A program made the position numbers and the translations under genes. The notes beneath the pieces were generated by a model that saw nothing but the letters and a program-made list of their open reading frames with translations, searched no databases and was not told where the DNA came from. 64,000 nt of DNA from Methylobacterium sp. 17Sr1-1 (GTDB lineage Bacteria; Pseudomonadota; Alphaproteobacteria; Rhizobiales; Beijerinckiaceae). The stretch is from NCBI RefSeq assembly GCF_003173775.1, contig NZ_CP029552.1, forward strand, positions 2,314,501-2,378,500. The letters are read 5' to 3'. Numbering within the stretch: position 1 is the first letter of the stretch; the number at the start of each line of letters is the position of its first letter. Shown here piece after piece: positions 8,418 to 16,829 of the stretch.

Positions 8418-9171
8418 GCGCATCCTCATCCTGGGCGGTACCACCGAGGCCGCGGGGCTGGTCCGGCTGCTCGCCGGCCGGCCCGATTTCGACGTCACCC
8501 TGTCGCTCGCCGGGCGCACGGCGGCGCCCCTCGCCCTGCCGGCGCGCACCCGCATCGGCGGCTTCGGCGGGGCGGAGGGATTGGCGGCCTATCTGAGAGA
8601 CCACGCCATCGCGGCTTTGGTCGACGTCACGCATCCCTTCGCCAGACTCATCTCCCGCAACGCCGCGGAGGCCAGCCGGGCAACGGGCGTGCCGCTCCTC
8701 GCGGTCCGGCGGCCGGCCTGGACGCGGGAGCCCGGCGACGAGTGGCGCGAGGTCGACAGCGTGGCGGAGGCCGTGCCGGCCCTCGGCGAGACCCCACGCG
8801 GCGTGTTCCTGACGGTCGGCCGGCTCGAACTCGCCGCCTTCGCGGCGGCGCCCCAGCACCGCTACCTCGTGCGCACCATCGAGCCGATCGGCGACGCGCT
8901 GCCGGGACTCGACGTCACGGCGATCGAGGCCCGCGGCCCCTTCGGCGCGGCGGAGGAGGAGGATCTGATGCGCCGCCACGGCGTCGAGGTGCTGGCGACC
9001 AAGAATTCCGGCGGGGCGGCGACCTACGGCAAGATCGCGGCCGCGCGGTCCTTGGGCCTGCCGGTGGTGATCGTGCGGCAGCCCCGCCTGCCAGAGGTCG
9101 CGGAGGTGGGGGAGGCCCGTGACGCCCTGGCCTGGCTGGAGGCTCATCGGGCGACGGACCGCGGCGTGTAG
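8416..9171 (+). CDS. cobK: Precorrin-6A reductase
   Basis: CobK reduces precorrin-6A to dihydroprecorrin-6 with NADPH. The 251-residue protein begins [20 protein letters not shown], and also has LVDVTHPFA and the late ATKNSGGAATYGKI block, all typical of CobK/CbiJ. AGAAGG lies about seven bases before the ATG. The start codon (8416-8418) overlaps the divergent cobL start (8415-8417), and the 3' end overlaps the convergent cobJ by 28 bp. The gene is thus packed between two opposing transcription units of the same pathway. Confidence 0.93.
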   Translation: MRILILGGTTEAAGLVRLLAGRPDFDVTLSLAGRTAAPLALPARTRIGGFGGAEGLAAYLRDHAIAALVDVTHPFARLISRNAAEASRATGVPLLAVRRPAWTREPGDEWREVDSVAEAVPALGETPRGVFLTVGRLELAAFAAAPQHRYLVRTIEPIGDALPGLDVTAIEARGPFGAAEEEDLMRRHGVEVLATKNSGGAATYGKIAAARSLGLPVVIVRQPRLPEVAEVGEARDALAWLEAHRATDRGV

Positions 9172-9899
9172 ACGAACGGCGTCCCGCCGTCCCGTGGAAT
9201 CAGCCGGGTCGCGCTCGCCCCGACCATCACCAGGGTCGCCATGTCGGCGGATGCGTCGCGGGCCTCGGCCAGGGACAGGATGCGGATCGCCTCGTCGGGC
9301 CGGCCGACGGCGCGGGCGAGGATCACCGGGGTGTCGGGCGCGCGATGCTCGGCCGCGAGGCCCAACGCCGCGCCGAGCTGCCAGGGTCGCGCCCGCGAGA
9401 TCGGGTTGTAGAGCGCCACCACGAGGTCGGCGGCGAACACGGCGTTCAGCCGGGCGGTGATGACCTCCCAGGGCTTCAGGTTGTCCGACAGCGAGATCGC
9501 GCAGAAATCGCCGCCGAGCGGGGCGCCGACCCGGGCGGCCGCCGCCAGCATCGCGGTGATGCCGGGCTCGACCGTGATGGCGAGCGTCCGCCAGGCCGGA
9601 TCGCCGGCCTCCAGCGCCTCGAAGACCGCCGCCGCCATGGCGAAGACGCCCGGATCGCCCCCCGACACCACCGCGACCCGGCGGCCCGCCGCGGCGAGCT
9701 CCAGGGCGTGGCGGGCGCGGTCGATCTCGACCCGGTTGTCGCTGGCGTGGCGCACGAGGTCCGGCCGCTCCGGTACCCGGGCGACGTAGGGGAAATACCC
9801 GATCAGGTCCTGCGCCGCGTCGAGCGCCGCGGAGGCGGCCGGCGTCAGGTAGCGCGGGTCGCCGGGCCCGAGGCCGATCACCGTAACGGAGCCGCTCAC
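9144..9899 (-). CDS. cobJ: Precorrin-3B C17-methyltransferase
   Basis: CobJ methylates C17 and promotes ring contraction, giving precorrin-4. The 251-residue protein has the tetrapyrrole methylase motifs VIGLGPGDPRYLTPAA near the N-terminus, VSGGDPGVFAMAAA in the middle, and the CobJ-specific AISLSDNLKPWEVI and VALYNPISRARP. The start is GTG at 9899, overlapping the cobI stop as GTGA, so translation is coupled. It is the last gene of the cobN-G-H-I-J series, and its last 28 bp overlap cobK on the other strand. Confidence 0.93.
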   Translation of the reverse strand: MSGSVTVIGLGPGDPRYLTPAASAALDAAQDLIGYFPYVARVPERPDLVRHASDNRVEIDRARHALELAAAGRRVAVVSGGDPGVFAMAAAVFEALEAGDPAWRTLAITVEPGITAMLAAAARVGAPLGGDFCAISLSDNLKPWEVITARLNAVFAADLVVALYNPISRARPWQLGAALGLAAEHRAPDTPVILARAVGRPDEAIRILSLAEARDASADMATLVMVGASATRLIPRDGGTPFVYTPRSVAR

Positions 9900-10687
9900 G
9901 GCCGGCGGCCCTCGCCCGGCACCAGCACCATCGAGAAATAGGGCGCGCGGTCGTCCGGCTTCTGGCTGAGCGGCGTCACGCTCTCGCCCGTCATGGTGCC
10001 GCGCTCGACATAGACCGCGCGGCCGATCAGCCCGGCCTCGGTCAGCGCCGCGCGCACCTTCGGCAGGTGGCGGCCGAGCTTCATCACCACGGCGGCGTCG
10101 GTCGTCTTGAGGCGCGCGACGAGCGTCGCGTGGGGGAGGGTGGCGGGCAGCACCGTCAGCACGTCGTCGCCCCAGGTGATCGGGGTGTTGGCCCGGGTCC
10201 AGCAGCCCGACATGCCGGTGACGCCCGGCACCACCTCGACCGGGAACCGGTCCTTCAGGCGGCGCCACAGATGCATGAACGAGCCGTAGAAGAAGGGGTC
10301 GCCCTCCGACAGGATCGCCACGTCGCGGCCGGCGCCCAGCACCTCGGCGAGGCGCGCGGCGGCCTCGTCGTAGAAGGCGGCGAGCGCCGCCACGTAGGCC
10401 GGATCCTCGGGGTGCAGCTCGGTGGTGTAAGGGTAGGGCAGCGGCCATTCGCGGGCGGCGTCCTGCACCACCGCGTCGGCGATGGTGCGGGCGTTGCCGC
10501 GCTTACCCGATTTACAGAAATGCACGAGGTGGTGGGCGCGCTCCAGCACCCGCACCGCCCGCACGGTGAGGTAGTCCGGATCGCCCGGACCCATGCCGAC
10601 GCCGTAGAGCGTGCCGGTCACCGCCGCAGCCGGAGCGGAGGGGATCTCGGCGGTCTCGGGGGGCGGAAAGCCGGAAGGACCGTCCAT
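9896..10687 (-). CDS. cobI: Precorrin-2 C20-methyltransferase
   Basis: CobI methylates precorrin-2 at C20 to give precorrin-3A, the first committed step of this cluster. It shows GVGMGPGDPDYLTVRAVRVL, ILSEGDPFFYGSFMHLW and VPGVTGMSGCWTRANTPI, which are diagnostic for CobI/CbiL. The ATG at 10687 shares one base with the cobH stop (TGATG). That start adds about 23 poorly conserved residues before the family homology, so the GTG at the VTGTLYGVGMG segment is a possible alternative. Confidence 0.93.
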   Translation of the reverse strand: MDGPSGFPPPETAEIPSAPAAAVTGTLYGVGMGPGDPDYLTVRAVRVLERAHHLVHFCKSGKRGNARTIADAVVQDAAREWPLPYPYTTELHPEDPAYVAALAAFYDEAAARLAEVLGAGRDVAILSEGDPFFYGSFMHLWRRLKDRFPVEVVPGVTGMSGCWTRANTPITWGDDVLTVLPATLPHATLVARLKTTDAAVVMKLGRHLPKVRAALTEAGLIGRAVYVERGTMTGESVTPLSQKPDDRAPYFSMVLVPGEGRRP

Positions 10688-11319
10688 CACTCGACCTCGT
10701 TGGCGAGCGCGTTGACGGCCGCCGCCGCCATGGCGCTGCCGCCGCGCCGGCCGCGCACCACCAGGAACGGCACCCGCCCGTCCGCGGCGAGCGCATCCTT
10801 CGATTCGGCCGCGCCGACGAAGCCGACCGGCACGCCGATCACGGCGGCGGGCGGCGCCACGCCCTCGTCCAGCATCTCGAGCAGGCGAAAGAGGGCGGTC
10901 GGCGCGTTGCCGACGGCCACCACCGACCCGGCGAGCCGGTCGCGCCACAATTCCATCGCGGCGGCGGTGCGGGTGGTGTCGAGGGTTTTTGCCAGATCCG
11001 GCACCCGGGGATCGGAGAGGGTGCAGATCACCTCGTTGGCCGCAGGCAGCCGCGCCCGGGTGACGCCGTCGGCGACCATGCGGGCGTCGCACAGGATCGG
11101 GGCGCCCCGGCGCAGCGCATTCTCCGCCGCTTCGGCGAAATCCGGCGACAGATCGATGTCGGCGGGCAGGTCGGTCATGCCGCAGGCGTGGATCATCCGC
11201 ACCGCCACCCGCTCGGCGGCGCCGTGGAAGCGCGCGAGGTCGGATTCGGCGCGAATCATCGCGAAGGAGCGCGCGTAGATGGCGGCGCCGTCGCGGATAT
11301 AGTCGAGGCGCGGGTTCAT
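10687..11319 (-). CDS. cobH: Precorrin-8X methylmutase
   Basis: CobH moves the methyl group from C11 to C12, yielding hydrogenobyrinate. The 210-residue protein has full length and the catalytic histidine at residue 44 in MIHACGMTDLP, followed by ILCDARMVADGV and the C-terminal PVGFVGAAESKDAL block. It starts with an ATGA overlap on the cobG stop and ends with a one-base overlap on cobI, so it is tightly coupled in the operon. Confidence 0.95.
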   Translation of the reverse strand: MNPRLDYIRDGAAIYARSFAMIRAESDLARFHGAAERVAVRMIHACGMTDLPADIDLSPDFAEAAENALRRGAPILCDARMVADGVTRARLPAANEVICTLSDPRVPDLAKTLDTTRTAAAMELWRDRLAGSVVAVGNAPTALFRLLEMLDEGVAPPAAVIGVPVGFVGAAESKDALAADGRVPFLVVRGRRGGSAMAAAAVNALANEVE

Positions 11320-12866
11320 GCGGGCTCCCGGAATGCGTCTCTCAGGTCCGAAGCGACATCAGGGGCAGGTCGGACTCGCACGCTCTCTAGCCGCTCCAGC
11401 ACGGCACCGAAAGTGAGGACGAGGTCGGTCTCGGCCCCGGCGTTGCCCTCCAGCACCACCCCGTAGCGGCCATCCGCCCGGCCGACCAGCGTGAGGGTAG
11501 CGGGACCGGGCAGGGCGCAGCCCTTCGGGCAGCCGGAGACGTGGGCGGTGGCGCTCAGCCCCGCGAGGGGCGCGAAGGCGGCGGCGAGGCGATGCGCATC
11601 GGCTTGCGCCGGCGTGCCGCCGGAGGCGCAGGCCGGCGCGCCCGGGCAGGCGGCGACGGACCGGCGCGAGTCGGCGGGATCGACGATCAGGCCGACGGCC
11701 TCGACCTCGTTGCGCAGGGTGTCGGCGGTGGGTTCGTCGTAGGCGGTGAGAGCGATGCCGCGGCCCGGCGTGAGGGCGAGGTGGCCGTCGCCGTGCGATT
11801 CGCTCCAGCCGGCGATGCGGTCGAGCAGGGCGGCGTCGCAGCGGCCGAAGGGGAGTTCCGCGAGGAGGGTGCGGCCGTGCAGGCCGGCGGGAAGGGCGGT
11901 GGTCGCCGGGGGGGCCTCGCCCGGCGTGAGATCGGCCAGGAGGGCGTCGCGCTGCGGCGGCGAGAGCGCGCGCATCCGGCGGGCACCGGAGGCGGCGAGG
12001 CCGTCGAGGAGGGTGCGCAGGGTGGCGAGGGCGACGGGAGCGGGGAGCGGCGCGAGCCAATACGGGCCGTCGGGGGTAGCGACGGCGAGTTGGAGCGCGG
12101 GCAGTGATTCCCGTCTCACGTCGACATCGCCGCTCAGTTGCGTGTCGGTCCCAGGAATAGGCGCGGGATCCCCTCTCCCGAGTGGGAGAGGAGTAGGGGC
12201 GATCGAAGATCGCGCGAGGGTGGCTCGGCTTCCGAACAATGCTGAAGACGTCGAGCTGCGCAGCTCGACGCGTGGCGGCTTGTCCTGAAGCGCGCCACCC
12301 TCGCGCGATCTTCGATCGCCCCTACCCATCTCCCACTCGGGAGAGGGGATCCCGCGGGCTTCAGTAATGCCGGATGATCCTGGAATCAGCCGCACCCAGA
12401 CATCCGCCTCGACCGGCCCGAGCCCGCCCGCCGGATCCTCCACCGCCACCAGCGTCTTCGCCGGCAGCCCGGCGATCTCGCGCCCGATCGCCTCCACCGC
12501 CGCGACGACGGCGAGGCCGTCCGCCCCGGCGAGCGGCGCATTCAAGGTCAATCGCTGCGGCCCGCCATCGTGGCGCAGGTCGCCGAGACCCGCCTCGCCC
12601 AGGATCGCGACGACGCGTCCGTGGCTCTCCGCCGTCACCCCGCGGATCTGCAGGTTGCCCCGGGCGGTCGCGTCGAGGAGGCCGTTGCCGCCCTCCCGCG
12701 CCGCGCGCGCGGCGGCCCGCACCTGATCGGCGCCGAGCCGGCCGGCGACCGGGTGGAGGCGCACGAGGAGGCCGTCGCCGGTCGGCATCGGCCGGGCGAG
12801 GCCCGGGCACCAGCCGCGGCGAGGGGCAGGATTCACGGGCGCCGGGGCGACGGGAGCGGGGCTCAT
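11316..12866 (-). CDS. cobG: Precorrin-3B synthase, with an in-frame palindromic-element insertion
   Basis: CobG is an oxygen-dependent iron-sulfur monooxygenase that hydroxylates C20 and forms the lactone of precorrin-3B. It has nitrite/sulfite-reductase-like halves: RRGWCPGLARPM near residue 16, ATARGNLQIRG near 65, and a C-terminal cluster region with ACPGAPACASGG and SGCPKGCALPG. At 516 residues it is about 70 residues longer than I would expect. The excess maps to residues of roughly 170-236, encoded by a 197-bp inverted-repeat element (12161-12357) that leaves the frame open. The segment is rich in Arg, Ser, Pro and Gly, unlike the flanks, and lies between the two halves. ATGA overlaps join it to cobN and cobH. 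Confidence 0.9.
   Translation of the reverse strand: MSPAPVAPAPVNPAPRRGWCPGLARPMPTGDGLLVRLHPVAGRLGADQVRAAARAAREGGNGLLDATARGNLQIRGVTAESHGRVVAILGEAGLGDLRHDGGPQRLTLNAPLAGADGLAVVAAVEAIGREIAGLPAKTLVAVEDPAGGLGPVEADVWVRLIPGSSGITEARGIPSPEWEMGRGDRRSREGGALQDKPPRVELRSSTSSALFGSRATLARSSIAPTPLPLGRGDPAPIPGTDTQLSGDVDVRRESLPALQLAVATPDGPYWLAPLPAPVALATLRTLLDGLAASGARRMRALSPPQRDALLADLTPGEAPPATTALPAGLHGRTLLAELPFGRCDAALLDRIAGWSESHGDGHLALTPGRGIALTAYDEPTADTLRNEVEAVGLIVDPADSRRSVAACPGAPACASGGTPAQADAHRLAAAFAPLAGLSATAHVSGCPKGCALPGPATLTLVGRADGRYGVVLEGNAGAETDLVLTFGAVLERLESVRVRPAPDVASDLRDAFREPA
12161..12357. repeat. 197-bp palindromic element inserted within cobG
   Basis: Two 64-bp arms (12161-12224 and 12294-12357) are inverted repeats of each other with only three mismatches. 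The outer ends read GCGCGGGATCCCCTCTCC and its complement; the inner ends read GCGCGAGGGTGGC. The 69-bp loop holds its own perfect 22-bp palindrome at 12249-12270. No transposase is encoded, so it resembles a non-autonomous palindromic element. A diverged relative lies at 16830-17062 and a solo end at 21988-22021. Confidence 0.92.
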
Positions 12867-15800
12867 TCGGCCGCCTCCCGTGCGTCGAGGGCGGCGAGCG
12901 AGTTGCGCCGGCTGCGCCACAGGCCGCGGTCGCGCATGGCGGCGAAGCGGTCGCGCAAGGCCTGCGCGACGCCCGGATTGGCCGCCTCGATCGCCGCGAG
13001 CACATCCGGATCGCCCAGATAGGCGTCGTAGAGCCGGTCGATGTCGGCATCCGCGACCGCGTCGGTGGCAGCCGCCATGACGAACACCGCATCCAACCCC
13101 TGCGCCAGTTCCTGCGCGCCGCGCCAACCGTGGCGCAGCTGCGCGGCGATCCAGCGCGGATGGGCGAGGCGGCCGCGCACCAGCCGCGCCACGTCCTCGC
13201 GGGCGGTGCGGGCGCGGGGCGCCTCGGGGCGGCTGGTATCGAGGCTGTAGAGGACGGGCGTCGCACCCAAGGACGCGGCGGCGGCGGAGAAGCCCCCCAT
13301 GGCGTCGGCGGCGGCGTCGCCGTCGAGGAGGTCGCGCTCGGCGACGTCGAAGGCGTGGAGATAGGCATCCGCCGCCGCGATCCGGGCGGCGAAATCGGCG
13401 TCCGGATCGCCTCCGGCCTCCGATGCGCCGGCCGCCTCGGCGGTGGCGTCGAGATAGGCCCGTGCGAGGTCGCCGCGCCCGCTCCATGCGCCGTCGAGGG
13501 CGAGCGCCGCGGTGCCGGCGCCGTAGCGGCCGGGCGCCGCTCCGAACACCCGCGCCGGCGCCTCGCCGCGGCGGCGGCTGGCCGCGAGCGGGTTGTCGGT
13601 GTCCTCCTCCTCCCGCGCCGCGACCGCCCGGGCGGCGCGGTCGAGGAGCGCCAGCGTCTCCGGGAAGGTATCGCGGAACGCGCCGGAGACCCGGACCGTC
13701 ACGTCGATCCGCGGTCGGTCGAGGAGGGCGAGCGGCAGCACCTCGAAGCCGGTCACCCGGGTCGAGGCGTGGTCCCAGACCGGGCGCACGCCCATGAGCG
13801 CCAGGGCCTGCGCCACGTCCTCGCCGCCGGTGCGCAGGGTCGGCGAGGCCCAGAGGTCCATGACGAGGCGGGCCGGATACTCGCCCTCGTCCTGGAGGTA
13901 GCGCCGCACCACCTCCGCGGCGGCTTTTTCGCCGAGCATCGCGGCGGCCCGGGTCGGGAGCGCCCGGGGATCGAGCGTCGTGAGGTTGCGCCCGGTCGGC
14001 AGCACGTCGGCCCGGCCTCGGGCCGGCGAGCCGGCGGGGCCCGGCTCCACGAAGCGGCCGTCGAGGGCCTTCAGCAGCCCCGCCCGCTCGGCCGGGCCGC
14101 AGGCGGGATGGGCGTCCGGGCCCTTGCCGAAGACGTGCAGCCCGTCGCGCATCGTCACCTCGGCGAGGTCGCACAGATGCGCGTCGAGGGCGGCGAGCGC
14201 GTCGGGCATCGGGGTTGCGCGATCGATCCCGGCCGCCGCGAGGAGCCCCGCATCCTCGGCCCGCTCCAGAATGCCGCGGGCGATGAGGGACGCCCGGCGC
14301 GGGTCGAGCACGGTCGCGGCGGAATACTCCTCCACCAGATCGCGTAAGGCGCCGGCCTCGGGATCGAGGCCGGCCTCGGCGGTCTCCGGCGGCAGGTGCC
14401 CGATCGTGACGGCACCGATCCGGCGCTTGGCCGGCGCCGCCTCGCCGGGATCGTCGACGATGAAGGGATAGATCACCGGCAGCGCCCCGACCGCGAGCGC
14501 CGGCCAGCAGGCGGGGGACAGCGCCACCGCCTTGCCGGGCAGCCACTCGGTGGTGCCGTGGGTGCCGAGATGGATCAGCGCGTCGCACCCCTCCCGGAGG
14601 GCCAAGTGGAAGGCGAGGGAGGCGTGGCAGGGCACCGCGTCGGGATCGTGGTAGCCCGCCTTGCGGTCGCCCTTGTGGCCGCGGTCCGGCTGGAGCGCCA
14701 CCAGCACGCAGCCGGCCCGCACAGCCCGGAACCGGAAGGCCCCGTCTCGGAGAGCCGGATCGTCGGCGGGCTCGCCCCATTCGGCCGCGAGGGCGGCGCG
14801 GGCCTCCGCCGGGAGTCGGGCGCGCCAGGCCTCGTAGGCCGCAAGCGGCACCGCGAGGCCCGGAGCCTCTTCGGTGAGGCGGCGCATCAGGGCGTCCGGC
14901 TCCGGAATGTCGGAGACGGCGTAGCCCTCGGCCGCCAGGTGGTCGAGGATGGCCCGGGTGCTCGCCGGGGTGTCGAGCCCGACCGCGAATCCGGCCCGGC
15001 CGCCCCGGGCCGGGTAATCGGACAGGACGAGGGCGAGGCGGCGCTCGGATCGGGGTTTGGCGGCGAGGCGGGCCCAGGCGGCGGCGCGGTCGGCGGTGGC
15101 GGCGATGCCGGAAAGATCCGGCACGGCGCGGCGCTCGCGAAATCCCTCGACCTCCGGCGCCTCCTCCTTGTGCGAGATCGGGAAGCCGGCGAGCCGCCCG
15201 TCGAATTCCGGCAAAGCCACCTGCATGGCGAGGTCGGCCGCCCCGAGCCCCCGGCTGGACGCCGCCCAGGCCTCCCGGCCCGCGCCGACCGTGAAGGCCT
15301 GGATCACCGGGCAATCCGCCGCGTCGAGGACGAAGCCGGCCTCCTCGCGGGCCGAGAAGGCGGTGGCGGCCACGATCACGGCGGGGCGCTGGGTCGCGAC
15401 GGCCGTGCGTACCGCCGCCGCCGCCTCCGGGTCCTTGAGGCTCGCCACCGCGACGATGGCGGGCCCGAGGCCCCGCTGCCACAGGGCGGCCGCGAGGGCG
15501 GTGACCGGCGCGGTGTCGCCGCCGAGGATCGCCGAGCGGTAGACGAGGACGAGCGCCCGCGGCAGGGCGGAGGCGGGATCGGGCCGGTCGCGCACGCCGC
15601 AGCCCGGGCACCAGGCAAAGCCCCGCGGCAGGGCGCGAGGCGGCTCGGCCGCGACCGGCCGGCCGAGCTCGGCGGCGACCCGCGTGAGGAGCCCGCGCAG
15701 GTTCTCAAGGCCGCCGGCGCGGAAATAGCCGTCGAGGGTGTCGCGCAGCTCCGGCGCCACCGTCGAGACCGCGTCGAGGCGCGGATCCGGACGGTCGTCT

Positions 15801-16147
15801 CCCGGCAGCACCGCGAGCGGGATGCCGTGCGCCCGGCAGGTCTCGGAGAGCCGCTCGATGCCGTAGCGCCAGTAATCGAGCCCGCCGAGGCAGCGCACCA
15901 GCACGAAGCGGGCGCGGGCGATCACCGCGTCGGCGTAGAGGTCGACCGAGAGCGGGTGGCGCAGCTGCGCGAGCTTGGCGAGACGCAGGCTCGGCCATTC
16001 TCCGGGCAGGCCCGCATAGGCGTTCGCCAGACCGGCGAGGTCGGAATCGGTGAAGGACAGGGCGACGATGTCACCGGGCGCCTGGCCCAGATCGACCGCT
16101 GCCTCGCCCTCGTCGAGGGAGACCGAATCGATGCGCAGGAGGTGCAT
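12863..16147 (-). CDS. cobN: Cobaltochelatase subunit CobN
   Basis: CobN is the large subunit of the ATP-dependent aerobic cobaltochelatase that inserts cobalt into hydrogenobyrinate a,c-diamide together with CobS and CobT, neither of which is in this window. The 1094-residue protein shows the CobN/Mg-chelatase-H signatures CDALIHLGTHGTTEWLPGK, DVLPTGRNLTTLDPRALPT and PTLRTGGEDVAQALALMG. It is somewhat shorter than the roughly 1,250 residues I recall for Pseudomonas CobN, probably from loop and tail differences. It starts six bases after the Uma2 gene and overlaps cobG by four bases. Confidence 0.94.
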   Translation of the reverse strand: MHLLRIDSVSLDEGEAAVDLGQAPGDIVALSFTDSDLAGLANAYAGLPGEWPSLRLAKLAQLRHPLSVDLYADAVIARARFVLVRCLGGLDYWRYGIERLSETCRAHGIPLAVLPGDDRPDPRLDAVSTVAPELRDTLDGYFRAGGLENLRGLLTRVAAELGRPVAAEPPRALPRGFAWCPGCGVRDRPDPASALPRALVLVYRSAILGGDTAPVTALAAALWQRGLGPAIVAVASLKDPEAAAAVRTAVATQRPAVIVAATAFSAREEAGFVLDAADCPVIQAFTVGAGREAWAASSRGLGAADLAMQVALPEFDGRLAGFPISHKEEAPEVEGFRERRAVPDLSGIAATADRAAAWARLAAKPRSERRLALVLSDYPARGGRAGFAVGLDTPASTRAILDHLAAEGYAVSDIPEPDALMRRLTEEAPGLAVPLAAYEAWRARLPAEARAALAAEWGEPADDPALRDGAFRFRAVRAGCVLVALQPDRGHKGDRKAGYHDPDAVPCHASLAFHLALREGCDALIHLGTHGTTEWLPGKAVALSPACWPALAVGALPVIYPFIVDDPGEAAPAKRRIGAVTIGHLPPETAEAGLDPEAGALRDLVEEYSAATVLDPRRASLIARGILERAEDAGLLAAAGIDRATPMPDALAALDAHLCDLAEVTMRDGLHVFGKGPDAHPACGPAERAGLLKALDGRFVEPGPAGSPARGRADVLPTGRNLTTLDPRALPTRAAAMLGEKAAAEVVRRYLQDEGEYPARLVMDLWASPTLRTGGEDVAQALALMGVRPVWDHASTRVTGFEVLPLALLDRPRIDVTVRVSGAFRDTFPETLALLDRAARAVAAREEEDTDNPLAASRRRGEAPARVFGAAPGRYGAGTAALALDGAWSGRGDLARAYLDATAEAAGASEAGGDPDADFAARIAAADAYLHAFDVAERDLLDGDAAADAMGGFSAAAASLGATPVLYSLDTSRPEAPRARTAREDVARLVRGRLAHPRWIAAQLRHGWRGAQELAQGLDAVFVMAAATDAVADADIDRLYDAYLGDPDVLAAIEAANPGVAQALRDRFAAMRDRGLWRSRRNSLAALDAREAAE

Positions 16148-16153
16148 CGGCCC

Positions 16154-16744
16154 TCAGGTCCCCGACACCAAGCGAGGCCGCGGCGGGAATGCGACGCCGT
16201 CGTACAGGTCCGCCAACGCCAGGGTCATGCCGAACTCTGGCAGCTCGATCGTCTGGTCGAGCCCGGCGACGAGTTGGCGCTGCCAAGCCCTGTCCGCGTC
16301 CCGGCGCCAGAGCGCGATCTCGGGGGCGTTCGGCTCGACCAGCAGGATCACCGCGAGGCTCGCGACCGTCCTGTATTCTTCCAACCTGTCGAAGGCATCG
16401 AAGTCACGGGTCGAGGGCGACAGGACCTCGACGACCAGCCGCGGTTCCGCTGCCGTCAGCCCGTTCGGGTCGCGGGCGCCGCGATCGACACCGAGGTCTG
16501 GACGGCGGATCTGGCCCGGCAAGGTCTCGACGCTGCCGTCACCGGTGAAGGGCCGGCACGGCGTCCCGCGCAGCCGGGTACGGAACTCGACCACGAGGTT
16601 GACCACGATGTCGTCGTGGACGTTGCGCGCACTTAGCCTCAGGCGGACCGGCACCCCGCCGACCAGCTCGTAGCGCTCGTCCTGGCGCTCCTGCCAGGCG
16701 AAGAACTCCTGCACGCTCCAGTGCCGCGGCGCGGGCTCCGACAT
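16154..16744 (-). CDS. Uma2-family (DUF820) PD-(D/E)XK-type endonuclease-like protein
   Basis: The 196-residue protein has the Uma2 layout: an N-terminal FFAWQERQDERYELVGGVPV, the metal-binding Asp in IRRPDLGVD, and PRLVVEVLSPSTRDFDAFDRLEEY carrying the catalytic Glu. The lysine usually found after the second motif seems replaced by arginine. These proteins are restriction-endonuclease-fold and their roles are mostly unknown. GGAGGG lies seven bases before the ATG at 16744; an earlier ATG at 16789 is possible. It lies between cobW and cobN on the same strand, six bases before cobN, with a palindromic repeat just upstream. That makes it a likely passenger in the cobalamin operon. Confidence 0.82.
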   Translation of the reverse strand: MSEPAPRHWSVQEFFAWQERQDERYELVGGVPVRLRLSARNVHDDIVVNLVVEFRTRLRGTPCRPFTGDGSVETLPGQIRRPDLGVDRGARDPNGLTAAEPRLVVEVLSPSTRDFDAFDRLEEYRTVASLAVILLVEPNAPEIALWRRDADRAWQRQLVAGLDQTIELPEFGMTLALADLYDGVAFPPRPRLVSGT

Positions 16745-16829
16745 GCGATGCCCTCCCGGGCTTAGGGGTTTCGAAATGAAGGCTGGCAATCTCGATGGTA
16801 AAACGTCTGCTCTTTGCGATCAAAAATAA

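Noticed and set aside
11316..12866. cobG as a frameshifted pseudogene
   Set aside because: The palindromic insertion leaves one uninterrupted frame and both conserved halves remain in frame, so a pseudogene call is not supported by sequence alone.
11316..15611. Reading cobG as a 1431-residue fusion extending over cobN
   Set aside because: The extension is an alternate-frame shadow of cobN; the ATGA overlap at 12863-12866 is the normal start of cobG.
12374..16636. Two long plus-strand open frames opposite cobN
   Set aside because: Both are antisense to cobN and Uma2 and consist of low-complexity Arg/Gly/Ala sequence without recognisable domains.
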